DNA from: Augochlora pura
Taxonomy: Eukaryota; Arthropoda; Insecta; Hymenoptera; Halictidae
Assembly (NCBI RefSeq): GCF_028453695.1
Contig: NC_135781.1
Coordinates: forward strand, 19,777,640-19,841,639
Reading direction: 5' to 3'
DNA: 64,000 bases
Under the pieces are notes generated by a model that was given only the letters and a program-made list of their open reading frames with translations, searched no databases and was not told the DNA's origin. Positions 24,583-36,830 of this stretch are shown here, piece by piece. A program made the translations under genes and the position numbers. Position 1 is the first letter of the stretch. Each line of letters begins with the position of its first letter.

Positions 24583-26053
24583 GAATAGAAATAATTTGAT
24601 TATAACATTTTTTTCTAAGAGGATACTGTTATAACTGTGCGTTCCATTGTTGATCGAGAGAAGTTGACGGTCGAATTAAGAAGAAGGTGATCAGATTGGT
24701 TCGAGATGTCGAAGAAAGTTGACGCACTCTCGACGACTGATATTAATAAATGTTGTATTGCAGTATTATTATAATGTGTTCTCCATCAAGGAGAGAGAGA
24801 GAGTGTTCTCCATCGGAGGCGTAATCTTCGCAACGATACGATGGCATTTGACCTGGGGTAAGGTCTAAATTTGTATACTATCGTCTTAAATAAAAATATC
24901 TGTCACAGTTTCCATCAGAAAAATATATCTCAGTTTCGTTGTTTCATTTTATAAATTGAATAAATTGTATTTCTTGTTTATTTAAATAGGAAAATATATT
25001 TAAAAGCTACGAAATATAATTACAGAGATTGAGATTCGTTGAAGTTAGCCACGTTTTGCAACATAATTACTATATATAACGAATGTTGTTATATGTAAAC
25101 ATTTTTTGTATCACCAATATAACATCATCTAATTAATAATTACATATAATGTATCATGGTTTAGTAAAATGTGAAATGGCCAACGTGAAGAGTCGAGTAA
25201 AAGGAGGTCGGCATAGAACGTGTTAATTAAAAAAATTGATTTGAAAGCCTCAAAATGGAGATAGAGATTGAAATTTCTTAAGGTTAGCTACGTACTACAA
25301 GATAATTACTATATGTATTTTTCAGAATTTTCTTCTTTTGAATCTCCAACGTAAAGATAATCAATTTACCTTATAACAGTCTACTTCTGAATATCTGAAT
25401 AGACGCAATTAGATCTCAGAACTTCCTCTACGAAAACACAGCGTCTTCTTCTTCTAGATCAAAATCTAAAGCTGCTTAATATTATTTTATTGTCAGCTTA
25501 AAATTTGAATTGTACTTCAGTTCTACTAGTTAATATACAAAGTGGTTTAAGGTCTACTTGAGGAACGGCCATTTTGTATTCATGTGAGATGAAGTACTAT
25601 AATATTATTTATACAATATTAATAAATAATAGATTCACTTAGATATCTATTAATGCAAAAAGGAAATATAAACAATTGATAAAAGAACATTGTTAAAACA
25701 AAAATATACGTACAAAATTCTTTGAAAATATTTTGACACTCCCTTAAGCATGCCAGGCTTAAATATTCTCAATCTCTCAGTAACAAGTTTTAGAACGATT
25801 ACTAAAATTGTTAATTGCACTCAAGATCCTTAGCAGTGCTGAATCATGGCCAGTATTCCTTTAAAAAAAGGTCAGATTAAAGATCTTGAAAAAAAGATCG
25901 CATACTCCAAACGGAAGTGATCATATCATGATTTCAAGTCAAAGACTTAAACAATAGCTTTGGTAACTGAAAGAATTACTATCACACTGATTACTCAAGA
26001 GTTATCATCACACTGTAAATCTTCCTTTATTTATGACAAAAATGGGTAGATTT
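24583..26053 (+). repeat. Dispersed duplication, copy B, split by 765 bp
   Basis: The parts 24583-24859 and 25625-26053 align in order with copy A at 19882-20712. The 765 bases between them (24860-25624) have only about 30 bases in copy A. Inside that extra DNA, GAGATTGAGATTCGTTGAAG at 25025 recurs in changed form at 25264, about 239 bp apart. The second part is flanked by near-identical stretches of about 50 bp at 25572-25623 and 26051-26103. Copy B also has a 12-bp direct repeat GTGTTCTCCATC at 24776 and 24803 around a GA run. Confidence 0.75.
24791..24803. repeat. Short (GA)n between 12-bp direct repeats
   Basis: A 13-base GA run lies between two exact copies of GTGTTCTCCATC (24776-24787 and 24803-24814). 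Copy A lacks this structure, so it arose after the copies separated or was lost from copy A. Confidence 0.8.
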
Positions 26054-26092
26054 TGTATCCATATAAGAAAAAGTGTTATAATATTATTTGTA

Positions 26093-26170
26093 CAATATTG
26101 ATAGCTTAGTTGGTGAAAGGAGTCACTCGCGAAAGTGAAAGATCCGGGTTCAAATCGCAATCCCCTGATC
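26093..26170 (+). pseudogene. tRNA-like sequence with Pol III A and B boxes
   Basis: TAGCTTAGTTGG at 26102-26113 matches the A-box consensus and GGTTCAAATCG at 26147-26157 matches the B box, at tRNA-like spacing. Between them TCACT and AGTGA can pair as a five-base stem, but the loop is six bases (CGCGAA) rather than seven. The T-stem and acceptor stem pair poorly. It is therefore a tRNA pseudogene or the head of a tRNA-derived SINE rather than a working tRNA. It sits directly after copy B of the duplication. Confidence 0.5.
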
Positions 26171-29100
26171 TATATCCGATCGGCCGACTGATTTCCTCCT
26201 ACAAACGTTTCATTTAATAACGATTATTCATTCCATCGTCCAACCGGAAACACGAGAAACGAAAGTTCTTTGTAGTTGGTCACGAGTGAAATTGGAATAC
26301 ATCGGAGGGAAAAGATGGCCGTGTCCATAATAACCGCGGCTTGCAAAGTGAAAAAGAGAGGGGTAAAAGGACATGGGAATCGAAGAGCTAAGTATCGCCG
26401 CGATATTTGCAACGGTATTTCGATGTCAGCCATAACCGTTCGCAGCGCTCGTTTGGATCCCGGCCGCGCCCGTGACTTCCTGTCCGGCATAATTTTCTTG
26501 GACGAAACGCTACGGCCAGATTCCGGAAATGGTCAATTGTGGCGAGCGTTCCCGATGCTCGCTCGTGCCGAGGACATCGAATCAATTGCGCGACCAGCAA
26601 GCAAAGCTGGCCAATTTGAATTCGGCCGCGAGTGCTCGTAAACCGCTCGGAAAATTCTTATCTGGCCAGGAATTATTTTAGTGCGCGATTCGCAACCTGT
26701 ATCGAACCCCGGAGAACAATCCGAGCCGTTACGACCCTTTGTCAGTGGCGTACGAAATGATTAATAAAACACGGTTCGAAACGTTTTCACGGACGTGGAA
26801 ATAACAACACTCGAAACTTTGTGGTTAGATCCGAAATAAACTAAAACTGTTCGGTTTAGGCCGTAGAAAGTGGAGTCGTCCGTCGGATCTGATTGAACGT
26901 CCAATGTTCCAACAATATTGTCATTGTTTTCTTTGTTTATTACGATAAATTTTATTTTTTTCTTTCGTCTATCCATTTTTATAATCGAACTTTTTAAAGT
27001 GTGGAAATTATTCGAAATACATCTCCATCACTGAAAGATCTCTCACAAACTGAAATTACAAGTAAATTACACAATTACAAGAAATTACAGTCAAAATCAG
27101 TAGATCCGACAAAATATTTCTACGTCTAACACGTATCACGTGTTATGTCAAGGTTATATGTATAAAGTTATAGTACAGTTGAGTAATGTTAAAATCAAAA
27201 TAACACGGACAAATATGAAATTTTCAAGCTGCAATTTTTACTATGATTTGTGTGTGTAATATTGAGGAAAATTGTGTACAGATTTTGCAATCCGATAATT
27301 TTCTCACAGAAAGGTTTTATTGTTAATTGTAAGTAGGAAACTGTAAGTAGGAAAATTAAAAGGGTACTGTAGAAATATGTTTTTTTTTTAATTTCATTTG
27401 GAAAATTACTAATATTCAATTTTCAGCTGAATGCCCCCTCCGCTTAAAAAAATCTACTTGCGTTTTATTTTATTCATACCTAGAATAGACGTCCCAATTA
27501 TGGGTTTTGTCGCAATTTTCGGATTAGGACTGTATATGCAACTAAAAATATTATATGTAATTTGATGATCTTTATTTTTTTATTATGTTTGCCTATCAAT
27601 ATGGTGAACTCAGAAAGAGGTGTCGATTTATGTATAAATTTCTTTTTCTATACATTTTTAATCCAGAGGCACGAAGATTAGGACATTTACCTTATATGAG
27701 TAGACTTCTCTTAGTCATTTCTCTAATAAAAGGCCATTTCTGCTCACTATTTCTACATTTATTAACATTCTCAGAAACAATTCTGATTCCTTGCGCGTCT
27801 ATACTTACTCCTGTTCTTTGATAACAAAAGAATCAAATTTTGTTTCGATATAAAAAGAATATATAACATTTATGTTTACAAGACTATACATATATGTAAC
27901 CTTTATGGCAAACTCTTTCAAAACTGATCTTTTAATCATTCGATTAAGATAGAATTTTCTTTCGTTGTTTATAAGATTCATTGCATAACTAAACCAAAAG
28001 AGCTATTAATTATTAATAATACAAATCCTTTCAGGTATTTCAAGATTTTGTACGTGGTATAAACGTTCAATCAGTCACAATCTAGTTATTATTCAAGATC
28101 TGTTTCTGATTTGCATCGGAACGGCACTATCTCAGATTCTTTTAAACATTAATTCCGAAAGAAACCATTACATAGTTTCAATCGTTCAGATTTATTGATC
28201 AGTAAGTGAAATTGCTATCCTACCGAAGGATTTACTAAACTAAACGCTCGGCGGTGAATAACAAATTTGTACAATGTAATGAATAACGGCCGCTAGCCGA
28301 GCTGCGTTAATAACGCTTGGGTATCGTTTTGACTGGTTGCATCCGGACGCGGCCAATTAGAACAAACGAAAACGAGGCCTACCCGGCAATTAACATACAT
28401 TACCAGGGAAACGTAAAGGAGCATCGATCTGATATTTCGAGTGATCGACGTATCCAGGCATCAGGTGGCAGGCTGAAAGAAGCGCGTCTTCCCATGTCCT
28501 TAGTCCCGAGTACACGTAAAAGGCGGTTGGTTGTATCGAGCGGTTCGGTTATCGCAGTCGGATCTACGACGCATTCGGAAAGAGATCTCGGGCCGATCCG
28601 CTGCGAAATCGCTGGTCGCCAGAGGCGAATCCCGGGCCGAAAGTTCTTCGGCTGCTTCCTGAGACTGGCTTGTCTAATTGCAGACGTTGCACACACGGGA
28701 AACGTTGCGAGAGAAGCAAGACGCAGTCTCGCGCGCCGCGGATCTAGCCTTAGGGATCTGCATTTAAAGACGATAAATTAGATCCATAGCAGCGGCGCAA
28801 AGCGGCCGTAATTTCGGTTTCCTGCCCGTCCATCTCGGCTGCGTCGCCCCTGTGGCTCCCTGCCACCTTCTATGCCCATAGTTCCCATGGAAAACGCGGC
28901 CAGATACCGCCGTGGAAGAGTGACTGTTGATTTATCGTATCGCCCGTCAGAAACGCCTGCGGCGCACAGTGTTGCACAGGCCCGAACAGGGGAAAAATGT
29001 TTGGAATTTTGCGAACGTTCACTACAACGATTTCTTCGTCGCTGTTTTGTAATTGAATAGTTGAGAGGACACTATGGTCAGAATTTTCGACAACTCTCAC

Positions 29101-29860
29101 CACTTTCTAGAGAAATCAATACAGAATAGTTACGAAACAACTGTTCCAACAATTTTAATAAATAATCTACCGTTCGAACAACTAATACAAAGGATACTAC
29201 AAAAGTCGAAATCATTAATTTCAAGTTTTAGACTTGAAATTCTCGAAGGCATAAATCAATTGTTTAAAGTATTTAATGAATATGTTCATTCTTTTATAGG
29301 CATTTTACAATAATTAAAACTTTAATACACCTTTCCAAGTTGATTATGTTCGTAACAATCAACCAGATTACACAAATTGAAATGATGCAACTCGAACAAA
29401 GTATGTATTTCTAATAATGAAGTTAAAGTTTAATTGGACTTAATTTTATCTTATTTTATCTTCAGTTATGTAACTAAAGTGATTCTAAACTTGCTACTCT
29501 GCGGTTTTTATACTAAAAGAATTGTGACTGAAATCTTGTCCGTAGTCCTGTAAAATAATTCATAATAGAAATTCTTTTGAATATTGTCGAAGACAATCGT
29601 GATATGAGATAACATCTCTGATTATGCAATTATGGTAAAATTTCACTTTGATATACCTCGAGTTATTCTAATACCAGTGCCATACATTTTATTCAACGCG
29701 TGATAAAACGACAGGGAAACGTTTTCAGAGGTTGTTCTATAGGAGAGGCTTCTTTCTACAAAAGCCATTTTTTTAACTGTGTAAAGTCGTTTGAATTTAT
29801 AACAGTTTTTAGAATAAAAATCAACTGTAGTTTTTCATCGCGTTTCCTGGTATAAATGGA
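26171..29860. other. Non-coding mosaic stretch
   Basis: CpG-rich blocks lie at 26230-26760 and 28230-29060, with AT-rich DNA between and after. A 13-bp tandem pair TGTAAGTAGGAAA occurs near 27327-27354. Open frames of up to 154 codons in the CpG-rich blocks show no domain, and their reverse-strand shadows are nearly as long, as expected of non-coding GC-rich DNA. Confidence 0.55.
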
Positions 29861-32800
29861 GCTTCAGAAAAATACAATGCAGAGGCGTGGCAGTAGACTT
29901 TTCCGTCATTTAAAATAGGTAGAATGTGAGAAGAATTATACAATTTGTTTTACAAAGTTACAATTCACCTGTAACTTTTCAGAATTTAGTGATCCTGTAA
30001 TAAAATAATGAAACGTGTATTTTTTTAACATTCTCCGTCAAATAATAAACCTCCATATAACCTAAACATTTACTTCCATGTTGCGGCAATTTTACATTTT
30101 TAAGAAAAAATTAGCTACTCCGTAGCGATTTCGAATGTAAATGCCTGTACATCCTGGACATACTGGACAATTTTAGTATTGCTGAAATTCAGTAATCCAG
30201 AGTTATGATTATAAATGTGCAGTGTAAGGTTCATTGTTCGATCGCCTGCATTTCGAAAAGATCGAATTTCTCTGGTGTCTGAAGGATCGAATATACGATT
30301 TGCTTCAATTTAGGAGAACCGATGCGCGTCGAATCTCGAACTCGGTGAAATTAATTTTTCAGGCTGCCTCAGATTGAATAATTAACGCATCGGGATGCAC
30401 TCCTGCAGCGCGCCCGTAAGAAATTTATTTTCTACGTTGGCATCGCCGTTTTAATGGCGGGCGTCGCGGTAACATTTTCAGCGTGCATAAGCGGCGACCT
30501 AATTGACTCGATCACTTGACATGGCACGCCACCAGTTATCAAATGGAGCTGTCGGCTCGAAGTATAATTTGATTTATATGTAATTACCGAGACCTCCATT
30601 ATTTCCGCGTGACGCGGATCAAACTCGAATTAGCTTAATCATAATCGAATAGCAGCCGCTTTCAGATCGGCCGTGAGCGATTAGTCGACGCTTCTTTGAC
30701 GGATGATTCCGGCTCTTTAATTATCCCCGTTTGATTGAGCGCTTTTGCTGCTTCTTGTCCTGGAACTTTTCCATCTTCTTTTCTGTTCTTGTTGTTGATC
30801 CATACGGCTGACCGTACGCATTCTCGGGCGGCCACTGCGAGTCATCTGATTGATCAGTCTCGATGCTTGCAATTTCAACTGGACTGCGGAAATTGCAACA
30901 GATCTATCATTTGTTTTAACCGCTAGAAAGAACCTCTCATCATGACAATCTTTCAGAATAAATACATACACTGTTTCCGGCTACGATCAAACGAGATAAT
31001 TGTAGGAGAAACTACGGACTTTATATGTTTTCATCATAGACTGCACAATGAATTTCGCATTGTTTCGATTGGTATTAAACCAATCTTAAATGGAACAAGA
31101 GTTTAAACCATATTGTGCTCACAATACGAGATCCTATTTTCAAAAGAATATCACCGAAATGGTACCTTAGGTGTTCATTCCACACCTATGATGCATTTCA
31201 GGCGTAATACTACTGACAAGTTTTGGAAAACAAATCATAACGTGAAACAATATATAACACATTAGTTAAAACTATATTAATATCGTCGCTCATTATTATT
31301 TTAATGTGTTTCTAGCTATCTAACTATCCTTTATTTCATTATATAATATCTAATTCATTCCTATTAATTAAATATAATTTATTTGAAACAGACTATTCAC
31401 AAGTATATTTTCCTTTTTTCTACCTATGTTAATTCCTCAGAGAGAAACCAACTATCGATAACATTTTCAATTTGCATTTTCCACTATCTATAATATATAT
31501 TCTCGATCTATGCAACTCTGCGACTTTGTTGCAAATTGAACAGCATTCCACGTGGTGGCCGAGTTGCGCTCGGAAGCCTCGAAATTCTCGATGAAAAAAT
31601 CCATGATGGTGCGAAACGTCATCGCGACGGGTTCCTCGGACCACAGCGCACGGCTTAATTAAACGTATCCGCGTAAGACGATACTCGAGCCACGAATCGT
31701 GGTTTCTCACGTGGAAGCGTGCTCGCACGAATGGCGCAAGCCCATCGTAAAAGTTATCGTACAATTACTGTACTGTACAACCATCCCGTTGACGTTTATC
31801 GTCCGACCTCCCAACATTTTCGTAGTCTATTGCTCTCGGCTCGCGCCTGCTCGTCCTTTATCCGTATTCCTGTACCCCATTATACAAGGCGTCGCTGAAC
31901 CACCTCCGCCGTCGATCTTTCACATTTTTCGCGGACGTTATCGCTTGCCGGGGAAATACGTTGTCGAAAAGCGTCCTTCTCTCGCTTCTGTAATAATCGA
32001 ACATCCTCGAGAACTTTACGATAACGATTAGAGCAACTGTTTTTTCAGAAAGACTCCGTTCCGATGCTATCTTCCTCCCAATGTTTCGTTTATTTAGGTA
32101 CCCGAAGCTTTTAGTACACTTTTCGATTTCGAAAAAAGAGATAGAAAATAATGAAAAGAAAAGAAGTATTTAAGAGTATTGTTCACTAAATACAAAGTTT
32201 GCTTCTTCACTTTATACTTAAAATTATAAACAAAACTCAATCCAACTATTATCCAAAAAATATTCTCACTTACGAGTTCTTACGTATAATAAATAAGCGA
32301 AAGATTGAAGCCACGTTCTTTGCGTCGACACTGGAAAAATCGCTGAAGTCGGCTTAACGTCCTCGTTGAATGACCAGTTAATGGGAAAGCAACGATTCTT
32401 TTGATTTCGCTTTCGCGGCCTCACAATCCGCATTCCGCGCGCGTTTTTATAGCCTCGCGGGACGCGGCACGATCAGGAGGACGATTTCCACACGGAGAGT
32501 ACCTTCATATGCATAAGCAAAGGATCTACCGGACGTACTTGTCCGTTAATCGCGTCCAGCTATAGAGCAGAACTGCGATCTCGAGTTACACCGATAATAA
32601 ATTAGCGGCGGGGCTAATTTAATGAAGGATAGATCGCCATTATTCAAGTAATTCAATCCGTGGCGATCGCACGACTCCTTTCTTCCCTGCGAACGCGTCG
32701 CGGGAGTATGCGCCGCGACGGTATTACAGTTAGGCAGACCTGTTGTGCACCAAGCGGTGTTTGGATCCTCGCATGCCTGATCCATCACTTTTCCCAGGTC

Positions 32801-33750
32801 GTGTCAGGATTTTCTTGAAAATCAAATATCGTGTGATGTAGTGCATGGTAAATTAGGACTGGTTTAAGTGATCCTTTTTCCGGATCTAGAATTTATTTAA
32901 AGAATACGAATTCTTGAACTCTGTAAATCCCGTCCACGCAACAGTGAAACTCCAACGACCTTCGACAAGACATACTGACGTCAATATTGAAGATATTGCA
33001 TTGCAACAGAACTTAATTTGTAGACGAGACCTTACAGAACGTGGCCACATTTTTTCTAATTTTTTAGATGGAATTTCTTAAAGTATTAAAAATAATTATT
33101 TTAACGAGTATGAGTTAAAAGTGTGAAAAATCGAAGTTTTTAATTCGTTTACAAATGTGTAAATAAATATTACAAAGTTGAGGTTATATATTATATAACT
33201 TATTATACATGAATTATACATAATATATGTAATAATATTATAGCGTATATAGAATAATAAATAACAGTTTACTCACTCAGATTTTGTTTTGGGTTATAAC
33301 CCCACAATGATACTTGCGCTGAAAAATAAAAATAGGTCGTCCTACGGTGAAAATTTGTTGTAAATCTTGTTAAATATTTCATATACAATTCCTGAAATTA
33401 GACAAGTGATAACGTGGACAAGAATCCATATTTTACAATCGAGTTCGAAACGAGAAAAACGATGACTTAAACCGCCCCCTAATTTCCAGCGGCCTACGTC
33501 ATGCAATATGTTATTTCGAGGAAAATCCCTGACACCGATTGGCGCGGAACGACCCGTTTATCTTGCTGGAAAACGCGGTGCAATCCGGTGCAGACGCATT
33601 CGACGCGATCCGATATTGTCCCCGGAGCAATTCGCGAAGTGTCGCCGGGCACTTGCTCGTTTCCAGCGGCCGTTAACGATCTTCGTTAGCCGTCGTTCCG
33701 GCGCGGCTCGACGCGGCGTCGAGCCGCGGCATCCCCCCGCGCGGAATTAA
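29861..33750. other. Non-coding mosaic stretch
   Basis: CpG-rich blocks lie at about 30300-30960, 31540-32820 and 33440-33750. 33170-33260 is a very AT-rich palindromic stretch. I find no exon, RNA gene or transposon termini. Confidence 0.55.
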
Positions 33751-33756
33751 CACAAT

Positions 33757-34020
33757 GCATTAATTAGAAACACAACGAAAAAAGGGGCGGCGGGCGTGCA
33801 AATTAGCCTGACCTCCCGACGAATTTAATTCGATTAATTAATGCGCGAACACCTGTCTGTGTTTTTCTGCTCCAGGTATGCGGCCGACGGGAACGTATTG
33901 ATATAATTTATAATTAGGACCCCGAGAACTGGACCGCATGAGTCTGGTTAAATTATAACATGCTCGCAGTGCTCGCTGTTTTCCTGTTTTTATTCCGATC
34001 GGCAATTAATTAGGAAACTT
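33757..34020. promoter_or_regulatory. Cluster of TAATTA-type motifs (possible enhancer)
   Basis: TTAATTAG-type or ATTAATTAA-type cores occur near 33760, 33831, 33910 and 34005 within a CpG-rich block, with an E-box CACCTG at about 33850. TAATTA is the classic homeodomain core. Such cores are common in AT-rich DNA, so this is only a candidate regulatory segment. Confidence 0.2.
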
Positions 34021-34346
34021 AAAAATGCGGTTTCGGTTGCGCCCGGTAACGTCGAAGCCGCTCTTTGTCAAATTTTTCGGTAAATATTGGGAAGTTGGTG
34101 GAAAATTCGGTTCAATCTTTACATTATATCAGCAATTTTAGTGTACAAGTACATAACGTAAAATACATACTAAATATAGGATGGATATACGTATACAATA
34201 CTAGGTAACACTGTTATTGTTTTGTGAAATAATTAGCATTATGCGTGGATTACTTTAGATTAATCCATTTAGGGGTGAATGTTCCAATAATCAAGCTTCT
34301 ACCGTACTAACAACTCGAATGTACATGCATAAAGATGAAACACTGA
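34021..34346. other. Non-coding AT-rich stretch
   Basis: No recognisable feature is seen between the CpG-rich block and the dispersed repeat at 34347. Confidence 0.55.
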
Positions 34347-34602
34347 AAATAACGTTCCAAATAAAATATCAAGTAACACAATGTTAAAAGCGACTGTTGT
34401 ATTCAGCACACCTTACACATTAAACACCTCAGGAGTTTCAGAAAAGAAACGAATATTATTAAATTAAATTACAATTGAAAAGCCAAGTTGTATATCGTCA
34501 ATTAACATCCTAATAAAATTATGAAAATATATTCGATTAACGTTGCTTTGAAATCAAACCATTAAGTAGAATTTGGCATGAATTTATCCTGACACAGATT
34601 TT
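34347..34602 (+). repeat. Dispersed repeat pair, copy A
   Basis: Collinear with 41335-41545. Shared landmarks are CCAAATAAAATA, ATGTTAAAAG, GAAAAGCCAAGTT, TCAATTAACATCCTAA, AATTATGAAAATATA, AAATCAAACCATTAAGTAGAA and ACAGATTTTA. The longest of these is quoted here only as its core AAATCAAA..ATTAA. This copy carries about 45 more bases in its first half. Both copies are AT-rich and non-coding. Confidence 0.65.
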
Positions 34603-35534
34603 ATACAAAGTTATTTGTAATCCTCAAACTAACATCAGAATGCAAAGATTAATGATACAAGGAAATATTTTCGTTCTGATTCTTTTTTCAATGAAATAAC
34701 CGTTGCTTTAGCTGGCTGAAATCGTCGACGATAAACAGAACATTTCCAAATAAATGTTTAATGGTGAAGACAGCCGACTGAATGGAATGACGAAAAATGA
34801 TTTCGACAGGGTAAATCGAACAGGCGCAGTCCTAATGCAGCAGCATGCCGTCGAAATCTGTTTCCTCTCGCCGGCAATTTCCTGTCGTTACATCCGCGGC
34901 GGCCGCGCTCGAATTTGCAAAGCCGATAAATAATGTATCAGCGCGCGAAACTTTATCCCACAATGAATCAACGTGTATACGGGGTGGAAATAGCGCGGCG
35001 GAGTAACTTGTTGTGATGTAAATCAGGACGGATGAATCGGGACAGAGAACAGAAACTCCGTGGCGCGTCGCTTCTGTGCCAGCGGGCTTGTAAGCGATTC
35101 AACGAGATTACAAAGATAGCATTGATACGGAAAAGAGTAAAACGAACGAGGCCCGCGCGGCTTCCAGCCAGGAGTCAACTTAGCGACTGACCCGATTAGT
35201 CAGCGACGAGAAATCTCGCGGAACCTCTCCGCTTTCGAATCGTTCCTCTTTAACCCATCGCCTTCTAATATCGGGCCAGACCCGTGAGACTTCGAAAGTA
35301 TTCTATTTGGTAGCGGCACGAAGAATTGCGATTTTCATCGATTCGAACGATTATTCTTGTGCGACGTTTTATCTGATTAGCAAATGCAGATGTTTATGCA
35401 CGATAAGTATACGAAATGCGTGTGACATTTATGCATGGAAGATGTGAAAGATACGCACGATAATAATGTGTGTACAGGAACATACATACGGAAATATAGA
35501 AATATCCACTACATTAAGAAATATACCCTAACTT
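34603..35534. other. Non-coding CpG-rich then AT-rich stretch
   Basis: 34700-35300 is CpG-rich with no recognisable gene. 35390-35534 is AT-rich and forms the left flank of the retroposed insertion. Confidence 0.55.
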
Positions 35535-35546
35535 AAGTGTAAAGTC
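35535..35546 (+). repeat. Target-site duplication, left copy
   Basis: AAGTGTAAAGTC occurs here and again at 36366-36377, immediately after the poly-A tract. This marks the limits of the retroposed insertion. The first bases are ambiguous with the A tail. Confidence 0.85.
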
Positions 35547-35884
35547 AACACAAATCACCACACATAAACAATATAATACAAAAACTACACTCCGACCCAC
35601 AATACATACTAGACACATTAAAATCAGGATACACAGCCCCCGAGTTATTCCCATTCCTAGACCACAGCGGATTTATAACAGATGCCAACAACATACCTAT
35701 AATCTACCACATCAAAAGAACAAACACAAAAGCCATTACATACACCCCACTATGCATCCCAAACACACAAAACACTCTCAAATACTGCCAGCAACTCTCT
35801 GAAAAAGACAAAACCAACACGCCTTCCAGCAACAAAATATATTGGTGGCTCAAACCGAATTCGGTGCCTCAAATAAAACTCTAA
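35546..35884 (+). pseudogene. C-terminal fragment of a retroposed open frame
   Basis: A frame without an ATG start is open from the insertion boundary to TAA at 35882-35884, about 112 codons. It includes the short segments ILDTLKSGYTAPELFPF, ITYTPLCIPN and NKIYWWLKPNSVPQIKL. The strand is A/C-rich and strikingly poor in G, unlike the flanks. It is probably the truncated C-terminal end of a non-LTR retrotransposon ORF2; a retrocopied host mRNA is the alternative. I see no reverse transcriptase motif because that region would lie upstream of the truncation. Confidence 0.55.
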
Positions 35885-36367
35885 GAATCGGGCGCCGCGA
35901 GCATAGCAGACGACAATTAGAGAAAGCCACGGCACACCCATTCACAGTATCTCAAGCGACCAAATACACACCACAAACATTGTACATAATCCCCTGAATA
36001 AATACCCCACCCCTACCCTGTAAATAAATTTAAATTAAAAGCACCTAGTTTAAGAATTGTACATATCATAGATGTAACTCGTAGTACTTAAGTAAACCAA
36101 AGAAAAGGACATCACAGGCCGTATAAACTTTGGGCGCATACATAGGATAATCATATAACTGTATTCATACATAAACCAAAGAAAAAGCAATACTAACTCA
36201 TTTAGAGTGTAAGAATACTGCAATTATAATTAAGTCCGTATAAAGCGTGCTAGCTGTAAGACTCTATTTATACCACATAAAACGTTTATATTTTTACTCA
36301 TTTTTGTATAACCTCATTAATGTAATCGTTAGCCGCAAATAAAAATGTTTATTTAAAAAAAAAAAAA
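35547..36367 (+). mobile_element. 5'-truncated retroposed insertion (probable LINE)
   Basis: About 820 bp are bounded by 12-bp target-site duplications (35535-35546 and 36366-36377). The insertion ends with an AATAAA signal at 36338-36343 and a 13-A tract at 36355-36367. The order is a coding remnant, a 3' untranslated region of about 470 bp, then poly-A. TAAACCAAAGAAAA recurs twice in the untranslated region (near 36094 and 36173). Intact duplications and the open frame indicate a fairly young insertion. LINE machinery is inferred from structure; the clade is not identified. Confidence 0.75.
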
Positions 36368-36377
36368 GTGTAAAGTC
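36366..36377 (+). repeat. Target-site duplication, right copy
   Basis: AAGTGTAAAGTC, identical to 35535-35546. It overlaps the last two bases of the poly-A tract. Confidence 0.85.
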
Positions 36378-36581
36378 TAAATATTAATTATCACGAAATG
36401 ATTTACATAGATTTCAAGTTTAATTTTTGTTTTATGTTTGTACTACTTACATTACTTTAACACTAATTTTTAATTAGGTTTTAAACTTCATTTCTATTGT
36501 GTTATCTGTGGTCGCAAGGAAGAACTCCATATGTTAATTTTTCATTTCCGAGATATTGTTGCTGATTGCTAATGCTTGGTA

Positions 36582-36830
36582 TCAGCCATTTGCACTCGAG
36601 TGGTGACTTTGAGGCACCACTAAAATTGTTACAACACGTTGCAAAATAATTTTTATATTATGAAAAATTAGATTTCGTAAATTATTAGAAGTATAACTAT
36701 TGTTGCACGATTTACAAGATTCAATTTAATATGCATAAAATACATTTTGTCATATAAAATGGAAATGCTATATGTTAGATAAGTTATTAATAGAGTCACA
36801 GTTAAAATGGCTTCGAGAGCAAAGAGTTAA
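36582..36830 (+). mobile_element. TTAA-bounded miniature element (piggyBac-type), 249 bp
   Basis: The left end TCAGCCATTTGCACTCGAG (TTAA mutated to TCAG) aligns with the 11983 element. The right end AATGGCTTCGAGAGCAAAG is followed by AGTTAA. Interior blocks GAGGCACCACTAAAATTG and ATGCATAAAATACATTTTG align with the 11983 copy along the whole length, so the two are members of one subfamily with about 70 per cent identity by eye. Confidence 0.65.

Noticed and set aside
28317..28781. 154-codon forward frame as a gene
   Set aside because: A reverse-strand frame of 98 codons covers the same DNA, composition follows the GC content, and no motif is recognisable.
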